A stretch of DNA of 64,000 nucleotides from contig JBKPOZ010000057.1 in assembly GCA_046733355.1 (NCBI GenBank), positions 14,003-78,002 on the forward strand. Direction: 5' to 3'. Under the pieces are notes generated by a model. It did no database searches. It had not been told where the DNA came from and saw only the letters and a program-made list of their open reading frames with translations. Below, one piece after another: positions 44,349-52,791 of the stretch; position 1 is the stretch's first letter; the number at the start of each line of letters is the position of its first letter. The stretch comes from VAZQ01 sp046733355. GTDB lineage: Bacteria; Pseudomonadota; Alphaproteobacteria; Rhizobiales; Xanthobacteraceae. Both the position numbers and the translations under genes were made by a program.

Positions 44349-45290
44349 TCAGTTGGACGGCGCGGCCAAGGCGCGCGCCAGCATGGTCACATTATGCTCA
44401 AACAGCGCGAGGTAATCGGCCGCTTCCGCCACGCTGCCCACGGAGGGTGCCAGTTTCAGAACCGCCGCCCCGGTGTGTCGAGAAAGGAGCTGGGACGCTT
44501 CGTCCGGCTCGTAGGCGTCGTGCACGATGACCCGGACGTTCTGGTTACGCATGATCGCGGCGAGCTTGGCGAGGCGCGCAGGGCTCGGCGCCACGCCTTC
44601 CTTGCTCTCTATCACATCCACCACATCCAGGCGAAAGCGCCGCGCGAAATAGGGCCAGGTGTTGTGATAGGCAATAAATTTGGCTCCGCGATGCGGCCGA
44701 AGCGATTCTTCCCATTGCGCCATCTTCTGCTTGAGGAGCGCGAGAAAAGACGCGCGCCGGCCAATGATCAGCTCTTTTTGTGTGGGCGCAATGGCGATCA
44801 TCGCCTCAGCAATCCCGCCGGTGATCGTCTCGGCATTGGCCGGGTCGAGCCAATAATGGGGATTGGCTAGCCCGTGGACATGGCCATCCGCGCTCGCGGC
44901 CTCAATGCTCCGACCTTTGATTTCCAGAAGCGGGATGCCGCGTGAGGCATCTACGTATCCGGCGCCGCCGCGCTGTACCAGCGGATCGGCGCGGCTGGCG
45001 AGAAGCTTGTCCAGCCAGTGATCATATCCCAGGCCGATGCGCACAACGAGCGATGCTCCCCGAAGTTTTGCCAGGTCGGAAGGTTTGGGCTCGAATGCTT
45101 CGGGATCTGCCGCTGCCGGGATGATCTGCTCGATGTGTGCAAGATCGCCAGCTATTGGTTGGGCGAGACTCGCCAGATCAGGTGTCGTAGCGACGATGCG
45201 CAGGTCCTGCGCGCCTGCAGGCTTGCCAAGACACACGACGAGGCAAAGAAGAAGGCCGCAAAGGATGCGCGGGGCAGGAGCCTCGCGCAC
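44349..45290 (-). CDS. Metal ABC transporter substrate-binding protein (ZnuA-like)
   Basis: About 313 aa from the GTG at 45290, which starts a signal peptide (ILCGLLLCLVVCLGKPAGAQ) and leaves 28 bp to the upstream gene. The cluster A-I metal-binding fold shows its ligands: a His-rich stretch DGHVHGLANPHYWLDP, then AYHNTWPYFARRF and VHDAYEPDEASQLL. The short His region rather than a long His-rich loop makes zinc or manganese hard to tell apart. It works with the following permease; the ATPase must be encoded elsewhere. Confidence 0.87.
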   Translation of the reverse strand: MREAPAPRILCGLLLCLVVCLGKPAGAQDLRIVATTPDLASLAQPIAGDLAHIEQIIPAAADPEAFEPKPSDLAKLRGASLVVRIGLGYDHWLDKLLASRADPLVQRGGAGYVDASRGIPLLEIKGRSIEAASADGHVHGLANPHYWLDPANAETITGGIAEAMIAIAPTQKELIIGRRASFLALLKQKMAQWEESLRPHRGAKFIAYHNTWPYFARRFRLDVVDVIESKEGVAPSPARLAKLAAIMRNQNVRVIVHDAYEPDEASQLLSRHTGAAVLKLAPSVGSVAEAADYLALFEHNVTMLARALAAPSN

Positions 45291-45318
45291 CCAAATTCGC
45301 CACAGCGTCAGGAGCCGA

Positions 45319-46665
45319 TCACCGCTGCGCAACGAAGATGCTCTTGGGCAGCAGACAGTGCACGTTCTTCTCGGTATCGGAGATGGTGCCCACTCGGCAA
45401 TCCATCGCCACGCTGGCAAGGCCATACGCGTCAAGCCGCGCGATCTTCTTGTCGTTTTCGAGCCATTTGATCATGCCCATGGAGGCCGTATCCATGGCCT
45501 TGTTGAGATCGGCGTCCTTGGCGTGCGAGACAAAATATTTGGGAGTTTCCTTGGTGGGGCGCTCCATATCCTCTCGCCCGGCCGCGGTCTTGGGATTCAG
45601 GCAGTGAATCCCTTTCTTGATGTTCACGACCTGGCTGACGCGGCAGTCTGAGATCGTGGTCATCAGTTTGGCCGCCTGGTCGGCGGGCACATTGCGCAGC
45701 TCGGAAATGAGTTTGGTGGTCTGCGCCTTGGCCTGCTCCCAGGCTTTGTTCAGGTCGTTATCAAAGCCCATGGAGATCCATGAGGTCTTCGTCTCGATGC
45801 GGGGGAAATCGAGGGACTTGCCTTTGATCACTTCGAGGGTGAGATTCATTTCCCGATAGGCAGTTTCGATCGCGGTAAGGTTTACCTCGCCGTTGCCTTG
45901 CCCGGCATGGGAATCTCCCGTCCACAGCAGAGCCCCGGGGACGAACACGGGCACGTAGAGACTTGTGCCTTCGCTGAAGTCGCGAATGTCCATATTGCCG
46001 GCATATTCACCCGGCGGCACGCTGCTGTAACGACCGGGCTCTCGCCGCGCTACTCCAAGCGTCCCGGGAAATGGTCGCAGCGGGATCTGCACGCCGGGAA
46101 GGAACTCGGTGACCTTCTTGTCCCAGTCGAGATAGAGATATTTTACCTGCCCGTCGGTGAACTCCTTCGGGAACTCACCAAACATTCCCGGGACGTTGAA
46201 GTTCGCCGCGTAAGCGCGGGGAACGATCTTGTTGATCGTGACTTTGAGCACGTCTCCTGGCTGCGCACCCTCGATGTAAATCGGTCCGGTAAGGGTGTGG
46301 GGGCCGCGTCCGGGAAAATCGGTGCGCAGCTTCTTGATCTGCTCGATGGTGGTGCCGGGCACGACCAGGTTGTGGCTGTGCATCATGGTTTCGAGCGCGA
46401 CGGTATCTCCGGAACTGACGCGCAAAACCGGCGGCTGAGCGTTGTCGAACCAGCCCCATTGCGTCGTCTCGAGGGTTGCGGGGAGCAGATGGAGTTTCTT
46501 GCCGTTGGGCAGCAGCACTGTGCGCAGAGCGGGATCAGGGGGCCCCACGTTGGGCAGCTCAGTGCTCGTGCTTGCGCTCTGCGATTGCGCGAGGAGCGGA
46601 GGTGCGAGACATAGGGCAGCCAAGCCTGCGCTGAACAATCGGCCAATAAAGTGCAGTCCTTTCAT
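45319..46665 (-). CDS. Exported acetamidase/formamidase-family protein with duplicated C-terminal segment
   Basis: 448 aa. GAGGGA precedes the ATG at 46665, and a signal peptide follows (LFSAGLAALCLAPPLLAQ), so it is exported, unlike typical FmdA. FmdA/AmdA landmarks: GWFDNAQPPVLRVSSGDTVA, PIYIEGAQPGDVLKVTI and GDSHAGQGNGEVNLTAIET. The final ~120 residues contain the same ~58-residue unit twice, each DLNKA...DCRV...HCL-PK (about 300–360 and 361–441), with paired cysteines in each. It probably hydrolyses small amides in the periplasm; substrate unknown. Confidence 0.85.
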   Translation of the reverse strand: MKGLHFIGRLFSAGLAALCLAPPLLAQSQSASTSTELPNVGPPDPALRTVLLPNGKKLHLLPATLETTQWGWFDNAQPPVLRVSSGDTVALETMMHSHNLVVPGTTIEQIKKLRTDFPGRGPHTLTGPIYIEGAQPGDVLKVTINKIVPRAYAANFNVPGMFGEFPKEFTDGQVKYLYLDWDKKVTEFLPGVQIPLRPFPGTLGVARREPGRYSSVPPGEYAGNMDIRDFSEGTSLYVPVFVPGALLWTGDSHAGQGNGEVNLTAIETAYREMNLTLEVIKGKSLDFPRIETKTSWISMGFDNDLNKAWEQAKAQTTKLISELRNVPADQAAKLMTTISDCRVSQVVNIKKGIHCLNPKTAAGREDMERPTKETPKYFVSHAKDADLNKAMDTASMGMIKWLENDKKIARLDAYGLASVAMDCRVGTISDTEKNVHCLLPKSIFVAQR

Positions 46666-46708
46666 GGAGTCCCTCTGGCGAATGGTGGTGATCCGGAACT
46701 GTAACACG

Positions 46709-46738
46709 CAGCAAATAGGCTGTTCAGCCTATTTGCTG
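46709..46738. promoter_or_regulatory. Perfect 30-bp palindrome CAGCAAATAGGCTG-TT-CAGCCTATTTGCTG
   Basis: 14-bp arms without mismatch around TT, 44 bp upstream of the acetamidase-like start and about 100 bp upstream of the EAL gene. Located in a divergent promoter region with no T-run, it fits an operator or cruciform better than a terminator. Confidence 0.55.
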
Positions 46739-46841
46739 GGCACGGCGGGCGCTTGCTTGAGCAGGGGCTCTGGCAGCGAGGGATTTACCGAAAATTTCCG
46801 GTTCCATACGAACGGTTAAGGGAACCCGCCCTATAAGCTCG

Positions 46842-47735
46842 TTGGTTCCACGAAGCTGCAGATGGCTCCTCAGAATCATCGGCCGGTGTCCAACCGCCCT
46901 ACCAGACCAATCGACGTACCTGCGGAAGACGAATTGTACTCTTTCGTTTGGCACCGACGCGTCGGCAAAAGCGCACATCGACACCGACGAGGCGCTGCGC
47001 AACGGCTGGTTCGAGATGTGGTACCAGCCAAAGATCGATTTGAAGAAAAAATGTCTGGCGGGGGCCGAGGCCCTGGCGCGCCTTCGCCATCCGCGTTCCG
47101 GCGTCCTGCTGCCGGCCGCTTTTCTGCCGGACGCCGCGGAGGGGGCCATCTCCCGGCTCGCCGAGCATGCCTTGATCGCGGCCCTGCACAACTGGAGCAA
47201 ATTCGATGCGGCTGGATTTAACCTTCATCTTGCGATCAACGTGCCCGTCGGCGCTCTTGTGAACATCCCGATCGCTGAGCTGGTTGAGCAGCATCGGCCT
47301 AAATCGGACCGCTGGCCGGGAATCATCATCGAAATCACTGAAGACCAGATCGTGCGTGAATTGCGGCGGGTGCAGCAAATCGCGCAGCAGCTGCACGGGC
47401 GGGGCATAAAGATCGCGATCGACGATTTCGGGGCCGGCTATTCCTCCTTTTCGACGCTGCGCGGGCTGCCGTTCGTCGAGATCAAGCTCGACTGCAGCTT
47501 TGTCAAAAATTGCGCAAGTGACGCAACGAATGCTGCGATATGCCAGACTGCAATCGACCTTGCGCATCGATTTAACAGTGCAGCGGTCGCTGAAGGGATT
47601 GAGAGCGCCGACGATTTGCAGGCGCTGGCGGTAATGGGCTGCGACTTTGGTCAGGGCGTTCTGATCGCGCCGCCCATGCCGCAGGAGCGCTTTCTCGAGC
47701 TCTTACGGCAGCGGGCCGGAAAACCAGCTGCTTAG
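46842..47735 (+). CDS. Stand-alone EAL-domain protein (c-di-GMP phosphodiesterase)
   Basis: EAL domain from about residue 50 to 290 with its catalytic set: Glu in AGAEALARLRHP, Asn in AINVPVG, Glu in IIEITEDQ, Asp-Asp in AIDDFGAGYSSF, Lys in EIKLDCSF, Glu in AVAEGIESADD and Gln in GCDFGQGVLI. Hydrolysis of c-di-GMP to pGpG is therefore likely. No GGDEF or sensory domain and no membrane span. The N-terminal ~45 residues from the TTG at 46842 are not family-like and have no clear ribosome site, so the true start may be later, or the gene may have lost an N-terminal sensory part. Confidence 0.8.
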   Translation: MVPRSCRWLLRIIGRCPTALPDQSTYLRKTNCTLSFGTDASAKAHIDTDEALRNGWFEMWYQPKIDLKKKCLAGAEALARLRHPRSGVLLPAAFLPDAAEGAISRLAEHALIAALHNWSKFDAAGFNLHLAINVPVGALVNIPIAELVEQHRPKSDRWPGIIIEITEDQIVRELRRVQQIAQQLHGRGIKIAIDDFGAGYSSFSTLRGLPFVEIKLDCSFVKNCASDATNAAICQTAIDLAHRFNSAAVAEGIESADDLQALAVMGCDFGQGVLIAPPMPQERFLELLRQRAGKPAA

Positions 47736-48364
47736 CTGCTGCTTAGTCTCCCAGGCTGTTGTTGGTCTCTGTCCTCCGGAAAAGGCAATGACCCGCCTTG
47801 CGGCGGGGACATGCGAAACACGTTCAGGATCATCGAGATCAGCGCGTAATAGCCGAGTATGCCCACCAGCTCGATGGTGCCCGTTGTCCCGAGGAATTCA
47901 TGCACACGGGCGAAATTCTTGTCGCTGACCCGTTTGCTCGCATAGAGCTCATTGACGAAATCATAGATCGCGCGTTCGTCCTTGGCGGCGGACTTCGGCA
48001 CCAGGCCGCGTTGCAACTCGCTGATCGTTTTCTTGCTCACGCCGGCGCGCTCGGCCATAGGTGCGTGCGCGAACCATTCAAACTGTGCCCGCCACAGCCT
48101 CGCGGTTACCAGGATGGCGAACTCCGAGAGCCGTGGCGGCACGGCCGTCTTGTATCGACAATACCCCCCAAGTTGCTGCGCAAGCTCGCCAAATGCCGGC
48201 GCGTGCAGAAACACGGCAAACGGACCGCGAATATTTGTAGCCGCGCCCCGCGGTCCCGAACGGATCGAGGCGAGCAAGGCACGCTGTTCGGGGCTGAGCT
48301 CCTCTTCCGCGAGCACGGTAACGCGGGGCGGAGGCACCTTCATTGCAGATTTTTTGGCACGCAT
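47732..48364 (-). CDS. Carboxymuconolactone decarboxylase-family protein
   Basis: 210 aa from the ATG at 48364 with GGAG upstream; an in-frame GTG at 48403 is less likely. AhpD-like helical fold: FAVFLHAPAFGELAQQLGGY, RLSEFAILVTARLWRAQFEW and ARVHEFLGTTGTIELVGILG. The second motif lacks the C-x-x-C of peroxidase-active AhpD and carries His/Trp instead, as in 4-carboxymuconolactone decarboxylase-like proteins. Its stop overlaps that of the EAL gene on the other strand. Substrate unknown. Confidence 0.83.
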   Translation of the reverse strand: MRAKKSAMKVPPPRVTVLAEEELSPEQRALLASIRSGPRGAATNIRGPFAVFLHAPAFGELAQQLGGYCRYKTAVPPRLSEFAILVTARLWRAQFEWFAHAPMAERAGVSKKTISELQRGLVPKSAAKDERAIYDFVNELYASKRVSDKNFARVHEFLGTTGTIELVGILGYYALISMILNVFRMSPPQGGSLPFPEDRDQQQPGRLSSS

Positions 48365-48461
48365 CCGGATCTCCGGTGTGTTGTTCAGGGAGCTGTTATC
48401 CACTAGACGGAGGGCTGACGACAGCGGACGCTATATCTCTCGTCCGTCATCCGGTTATTAC

Positions 48462-49853
48462 GTGAACGCGCTCGACGAGCTCAAGGAACCTGCTCCGCTT
48501 TGCTTCGTGCTCATGCCCTTCGGGCGCAAGCTCGACGCCAGCGGGCGATTGACGGATTTCGATGCCGTCTATCGCAAGGTGATCGCGCCAGCCGTCGAGC
48601 AGGCGGGACTCGATGCGGTGCGCGCTGACGAGGAGCGCATCGGGGGTACCATTCACAAACCGATGTTCGAGCGCCTGATGCTCTGCCACTACGCCGTGGC
48701 CGACATTACCGGCGCCAATCCCAACGTCTTTTATGAGCTGGGCATACGCCAAGCGTTGCGCCCGCGCAGCACGGTCATTCTGTTCCGCGAAGGAACGGTT
48801 CTGCCCTTTGATATCGCGCTGGTGCGAGGCATCTCTTACAAAACCGATGGTTCGGGCGAACCGGTCGAATCCGAAGGCACCATTGCGGCCATTGCGGCTC
48901 AGCTGGAGGAAGCGCGACTCAATCCTCACGACGACAGTCCGATCTTTCAATTAATCGACGATCTGCCGCGCTGGGAGATCGATCATACCAAGACGGACGT
49001 GTTCCGCAGCAGCGTCGACTATTCCAAGCGTTACAAGGACCGGCTGGCGTATGCGGTGAAGCAAGGCGCGCCCGCTGTCGAGGCAATCGCGGCCGAGCCC
49101 GGCCTGCGCAATCTCCTTGAAGTGGAGACCGGGATCGTCGTCGATCTTTTCCTGTCGTTGCGCGACGTCAAAGCGTACGACGCCATGATCAAGCTCTACG
49201 ACCGCATGCCGCTGCCGGTGCAGCGTGCCAAGATGATGCGCGAGCAGCTCGGCTTTGCGCTCAATCGCGTAGGGCGTTTCGAGGACGCGGAACGTGTTCT
49301 CAAGGCGCTCATAGCGGAATTCGGACCTTCGAGCGAAACGAACGGACTTCTCGGCCGTATCTACAAGGACCGCTGGGATGCGGCCAAGCATGACGGGCGG
49401 CCGGAAGCGCGTGCGCTGCTCAAGCGCGCGATAGATACCTACCTCGAAGGGTTCGAGGCTGACTGGCGGGATGCCTACCCGGGCGTAAATGCGGTGAGCC
49501 TCATGGAGATGTTGAATCCGCCGGATGTGCGGCAAGCGAGGATTCTGCCGGTTGTGCGCTATGCGGCTGCGCAGAAGGCCAGGAAAGATCCGGACTACTG
49601 GGACTACGCGACCCTCCTCGAGCTGGCAGTGCTCAGCCGCGATCAGGAAGATTCCGAGAACCAACTGGCCGAGGCGCTGGCGGTCGCGCGCGCTGCCTGG
49701 GAGATCGAGTCCACCGCGCGCAACCTGCGCCTCATGCGCGAGATGCGCAGCGCGCGCGGGGAGGAAGTTGGCTGGATCAAGCGGCTCGAGGATGCGCTCA
49801 CGCAGCACGCAGCGCGTCTGTCGGCGCCAGAGCATCAGGGTGCAAGCGCATAG
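48462..49853 (+). CDS. Two-domain protein: deoxyribosyltransferase/TIR-like N-terminus plus DUF4071 (TRAFs-binding, TPR-like)
   Basis: About 463 aa. The start is uncertain: the GTG at 48462 begins NALDELKEPAPLCFVLMPFG, but no ribosome site is visible. Residues about 12–115 resemble the nucleoside 2-deoxyribosyltransferase/TIR-like fold, with FVLMPFG at the first strand and CHYAVADITGANPNVFYELG. The rest (about 150–455) is helical with TPR-like pairs and matches the bacterial DUF4071 region related to the TRAF-binding part of eukaryotic ASK kinases. Such domain pairings have been discussed as stress or conflict effectors. No defence genes adjoin it; it is divergent from the CMD-family gene. 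Confidence 0.72.
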   Translation: MNALDELKEPAPLCFVLMPFGRKLDASGRLTDFDAVYRKVIAPAVEQAGLDAVRADEERIGGTIHKPMFERLMLCHYAVADITGANPNVFYELGIRQALRPRSTVILFREGTVLPFDIALVRGISYKTDGSGEPVESEGTIAAIAAQLEEARLNPHDDSPIFQLIDDLPRWEIDHTKTDVFRSSVDYSKRYKDRLAYAVKQGAPAVEAIAAEPGLRNLLEVETGIVVDLFLSLRDVKAYDAMIKLYDRMPLPVQRAKMMREQLGFALNRVGRFEDAERVLKALIAEFGPSSETNGLLGRIYKDRWDAAKHDGRPEARALLKRAIDTYLEGFEADWRDAYPGVNAVSLMEMLNPPDVRQARILPVVRYAAAQKARKDPDYWDYATLLELAVLSRDQEDSENQLAEALAVARAAWEIESTARNLRLMREMRSARGEEVGWIKRLEDALTQHAARLSAPEHQGASA

Positions 49854-49956
49854 AAAAATCTTCGCGCACCAGACACGCGCGCGTAAGCACATCAGGCTCT
49901 CATTCTCTTTGCTTCGCGGATTTTTCCCAGCCCACGCTGAGCAGCGGCCGTTGTGC

Positions 49957-51456
49957 CTATGCCTGCTCCAGCACAGGCGGGTGCGTGACAATGGATTTGA
50001 GATCGATGCTGGGCTTTTCCAGCTTCGAAAGATCGGGCCGCGGGCGGCGGAGCGCGGGAGTGGCGGCGAAGGCCTGCTCCATCGCCTCGGCCGCGTCGAG
50101 CAGATCCCGGTCACCTCGGAAACGGCCGATGACCTGCAGGCCGAACGGCATGCCGTTCGGGTCGACGCCGCATGGAAGTGAGATCGCCGGGTTCGTGACC
50201 AGGGTGACGTAGTAGGTCAGAGCCAGCCAGTGGTAATAGTTTTTCAGTTTCGCGCCTTCCAGCATCTCGACGTATAGCTCGGTCCACGGAAATGGCGTCA
50301 CGCCTACGGTGGGCGACAGCACCAGATCGTACTCGCGGAACGTGCCCTGGAAGCGTCGGAAGATGCGCGTCTGCTCTCCATGCGCCCAGCCCATTTCGGA
50401 GAGGGTCATCCGCGCGCCCATCTCATAGTTGGTTCGCACATTGGGCCCGAGCGAGCTCGGGTCTTTTTCATATGCGGCCCGGTAGCGCTCGACATAGGTC
50501 TGCGCGCGGATGACGTCGAAGCAATGGTCGGCCTCTCCGAAATCGAAGCCTACGTGATCACAGGCGCGGAAGAGATGCGCGATGGCGGCAACGCGCTCAC
50601 GCAAGACTGCGCGAATTTCTTTCGAAACGGGGCACTGACCAAAATCCTCGGTCCAGGCCACGCGCAGACGGCCCAGGTCCACTGGCCTTGCCAATGCAAC
50701 CTGATCGGGATCGAGCGGGAACGCCAATGGCTCACGGTCATCCATGCCGATCTGTGCGGCAAACAGGAGTCGCGTATCCGGGACGCTGCGGCCCATCGGC
50801 CCCAACACCGAGAGCGGTGACCAGCCGAGCGGCCGCCGGTCGCCCGGCACCACGCCCGGCGAGGGACGAAACCCAACGATGCCGCAGAGCGCCGCCGGTA
50901 TGCGCAGCGATCCGCCGGTATCCGAGCCGGTACAGACGGGAAGCATATCGCAGGCGAGTGCCACCGCGGCTCCGCCGGAGGAGCCGCCCGAGGTAAGGCG
51001 CGGATCGAATGGATTGCCGGTGGCTCCCCAGACCACGTTGCGCGTATTCGCGCCGGCCCCGAATTCCGGTGTGTTCGTCTTGCCCACGATGACCGCGCCG
51101 GCCTTGCGCACGAGCGCGACCATGGCGGCATCCTCGGTAGGCACGAAAGCGCGGTAGAGCTGCGACCCATAGGTGGTCAGCAGGCCTGCGGTCTCGTGCA
51201 GATCTTTGATTCCGGTGGGCAGGCCATGCAGGCGGCCGAGCGGCTCCCCCTTTCGGGCCTCGCTTTCCGCCTTTTGCGCATTCTTTCGGGCTTGCGCGAA
51301 ATCCGTCGCGGCCATGGCATTCACTGCCGGATCGATTGCGCGAATGCGCTCGATACATGCTTCCAGGAGCTCAACCGGCGAGATTTCCTTACTGCCAATC
51401 CTGCGGCGCAGCTCAACGGCGGAAAGAGACAACAGCTGGTGCTGGGGCGAGGTCAT
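49957..51456 (-). CDS. Amidase-signature family enzyme
   Basis: 499 aa from the ATG at 51456 (MTSPQHQLLSLSAVELRRRI). Ser–cisSer–Lys triad: Lys in LPTGIKDLHETAG, cis-Ser in TSGGSSGGAAVALACD, nucleophile in GSDTGGSLRIPAALCG. The C-terminal PAISLPCGVDPNGMPFGLQV is a common amidase ending. No signal peptide. The specific amide is unknown; it is not part of a gatCAB set. Its neighbours on both sides are on the opposite strand. Confidence 0.88.
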   Translation of the reverse strand: MTSPQHQLLSLSAVELRRRIGSKEISPVELLEACIERIRAIDPAVNAMAATDFAQARKNAQKAESEARKGEPLGRLHGLPTGIKDLHETAGLLTTYGSQLYRAFVPTEDAAMVALVRKAGAVIVGKTNTPEFGAGANTRNVVWGATGNPFDPRLTSGGSSGGAAVALACDMLPVCTGSDTGGSLRIPAALCGIVGFRPSPGVVPGDRRPLGWSPLSVLGPMGRSVPDTRLLFAAQIGMDDREPLAFPLDPDQVALARPVDLGRLRVAWTEDFGQCPVSKEIRAVLRERVAAIAHLFRACDHVGFDFGEADHCFDVIRAQTYVERYRAAYEKDPSSLGPNVRTNYEMGARMTLSEMGWAHGEQTRIFRRFQGTFREYDLVLSPTVGVTPFPWTELYVEMLEGAKLKNYYHWLALTYYVTLVTNPAISLPCGVDPNGMPFGLQVIGRFRGDRDLLDAAEAMEQAFAATPALRRPRPDLSKLEKPSIDLKSIVTHPPVLEQA

Positions 51457-51672
51457 TCGGATTTCCGTTAGCAAAAGGACAGGAGGAGATTAGAGCCGCC
51501 GGTAAGTATTCGTAAACCACTTGGGCAGAATGCCAAATTTTGTGTCTCGCCGGACACGAATTTGGCACGGACCTGCCTGCAAATCATCGCAGCTGTTTGC
51601 TCAGATTCAGAAAACCGCGCGCCGTGGGACTCTCGTATCTGCACGCGAGTGGAAAATAATAATGGAGGGGAC

Positions 51673-52710
51673 ATGCGCTGTGTCATTACGGCATTCGCCA
51701 TCGTCGCATTCTTCGTTGCGCCATCATATGCGGCTTTGCCGAGCGGAATCGAGTTTTCCTCGCTCGACAGCATAAGCAGATGGATTGCGAACTATCGCGC
51801 CAAGCCCAACCCGGCGCGGGTCCCCGCTGCCGTGCGGGCCATGAGTCAGTTTGGCGTGTTCAAGGATCCGGAGAGCTCTGGCGTCTATGTCGGCTTCATT
51901 GCCGGCGTGCTCGGAGCCAATCCAGATCGTGCGGAAGAGCTCGTCGGCAAGATGTTGCCGCTGCCCGCGGCCGACGAATGGGTCATCGTGCGCGCCATCG
52001 CCTACTCCAATCATCCCGAATGGCAGCGCTGGTTGCGCAAATTTGCGGAACGGCTGCCTTCGCGCAAGGTGATGATCGACAAATACCTCGCGGGAAAACT
52101 ACCGACGCTCGATGAGATCCCGCTGGAGAAGAAAAGCCCGACGCTGTGGGATCGGGCGCGCAGCTATTTCGTCGCCGATGCGCACGCGAATGCCGCGAGC
52201 GAAACTACCTTTGACCGCAGTCCGGAGCTGCTCGACACGCTATGGGGCTACTATTTCGCCACCGGCTCCGCGCAGCCGATCGAGCGCATGATCGCATTCC
52301 TGCCCTGGACGAGGGAACGCGACAGCGTCGACAAGCTCACGATCGGCAGCATGACCAAATACACGCTGGCCAGCAACGCCGCGCGCGATGCCGAGCTGCT
52401 AGCCATACTCAAGCGCGCCGGCAAGTCAGCTCCAAAACAAACAGCTTCCGTGCTCAATGAGGTGATCGAGGCGGCCGAGACGATGGAAACCACGCGTCTT
52501 CGCAAGGATGCCCTCGCTTCCATCGAGGAGCTCAAGCGCAAAGGTCCGGGCTACAAGCGCGACATCTCGACCTGGGGGCAGATCGGGCAGGGCGCCTTCG
52601 CGCTGGGCTGCATCGTTGCCGCCACGACCGGGCATGTCGAGCTGGGCCTGCCCTGTATTATCGGCGGCGCCGCGTCATCGGCAGCCTTGAACTACTGGAA
52701 CACCCAGTGA
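51673..52710 (+). CDS. Exported hypothetical protein (345 aa)
   Basis: GGAGGGG immediately precedes the ATG at 51673. Signal peptide MRCVITAFAIVAFFVAPSYA. The mature part is mostly helical, with Trp/Pro-rich segments (PLPAADEWVIVRAIAYSNHP, LPWTRERDSVDKLTIGSMTK) and a weakly hydrophobic Gly-rich C-terminus (FALGCIVAATTGHVELGLPC). No recognised domain. Monocistronic between opposite-strand genes. Confidence 0.72.
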   Translation: MRCVITAFAIVAFFVAPSYAALPSGIEFSSLDSISRWIANYRAKPNPARVPAAVRAMSQFGVFKDPESSGVYVGFIAGVLGANPDRAEELVGKMLPLPAADEWVIVRAIAYSNHPEWQRWLRKFAERLPSRKVMIDKYLAGKLPTLDEIPLEKKSPTLWDRARSYFVADAHANAASETTFDRSPELLDTLWGYYFATGSAQPIERMIAFLPWTRERDSVDKLTIGSMTKYTLASNAARDAELLAILKRAGKSAPKQTASVLNEVIEAAETMETTRLRKDALASIEELKRKGPGYKRDISTWGQIGQGAFALGCIVAATTGHVELGLPCIIGGAASSAALNYWNTQ

Positions 52711-52720
52711 ACAATCAGTT

Positions 52721-52786
52721 ATCAGGAATCAGCGATCAGAATAAACCGCGCCGATGGGTGCTGATGCCCGAGAACTGATTACTGAT
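52721..52786. repeat. ATCAGGAATCAG / CTGATTACTGAT inverted repeat
   Basis: 12-base arms (one mismatch) between two convergent genes, consistent with a bidirectional transcript-end hairpin with a long loop. Confidence 0.4.
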
Positions 52787-52791
52787 CCCTG

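Noticed and set aside
46821..46843. Possible EcfG promoter (GGAAC ... CGTT) before the EAL gene
   Set aside because: The spacing is only 14 bp, shorter than the 16–17 bp required, and CGTT coincides with the proposed start codon.
47982..48461. Upstream extension of the DUF4071-type protein by 160 codons
   Set aside because: This part is antisense to the carboxymuconolactone-decarboxylase-like gene and shows no family similarity.
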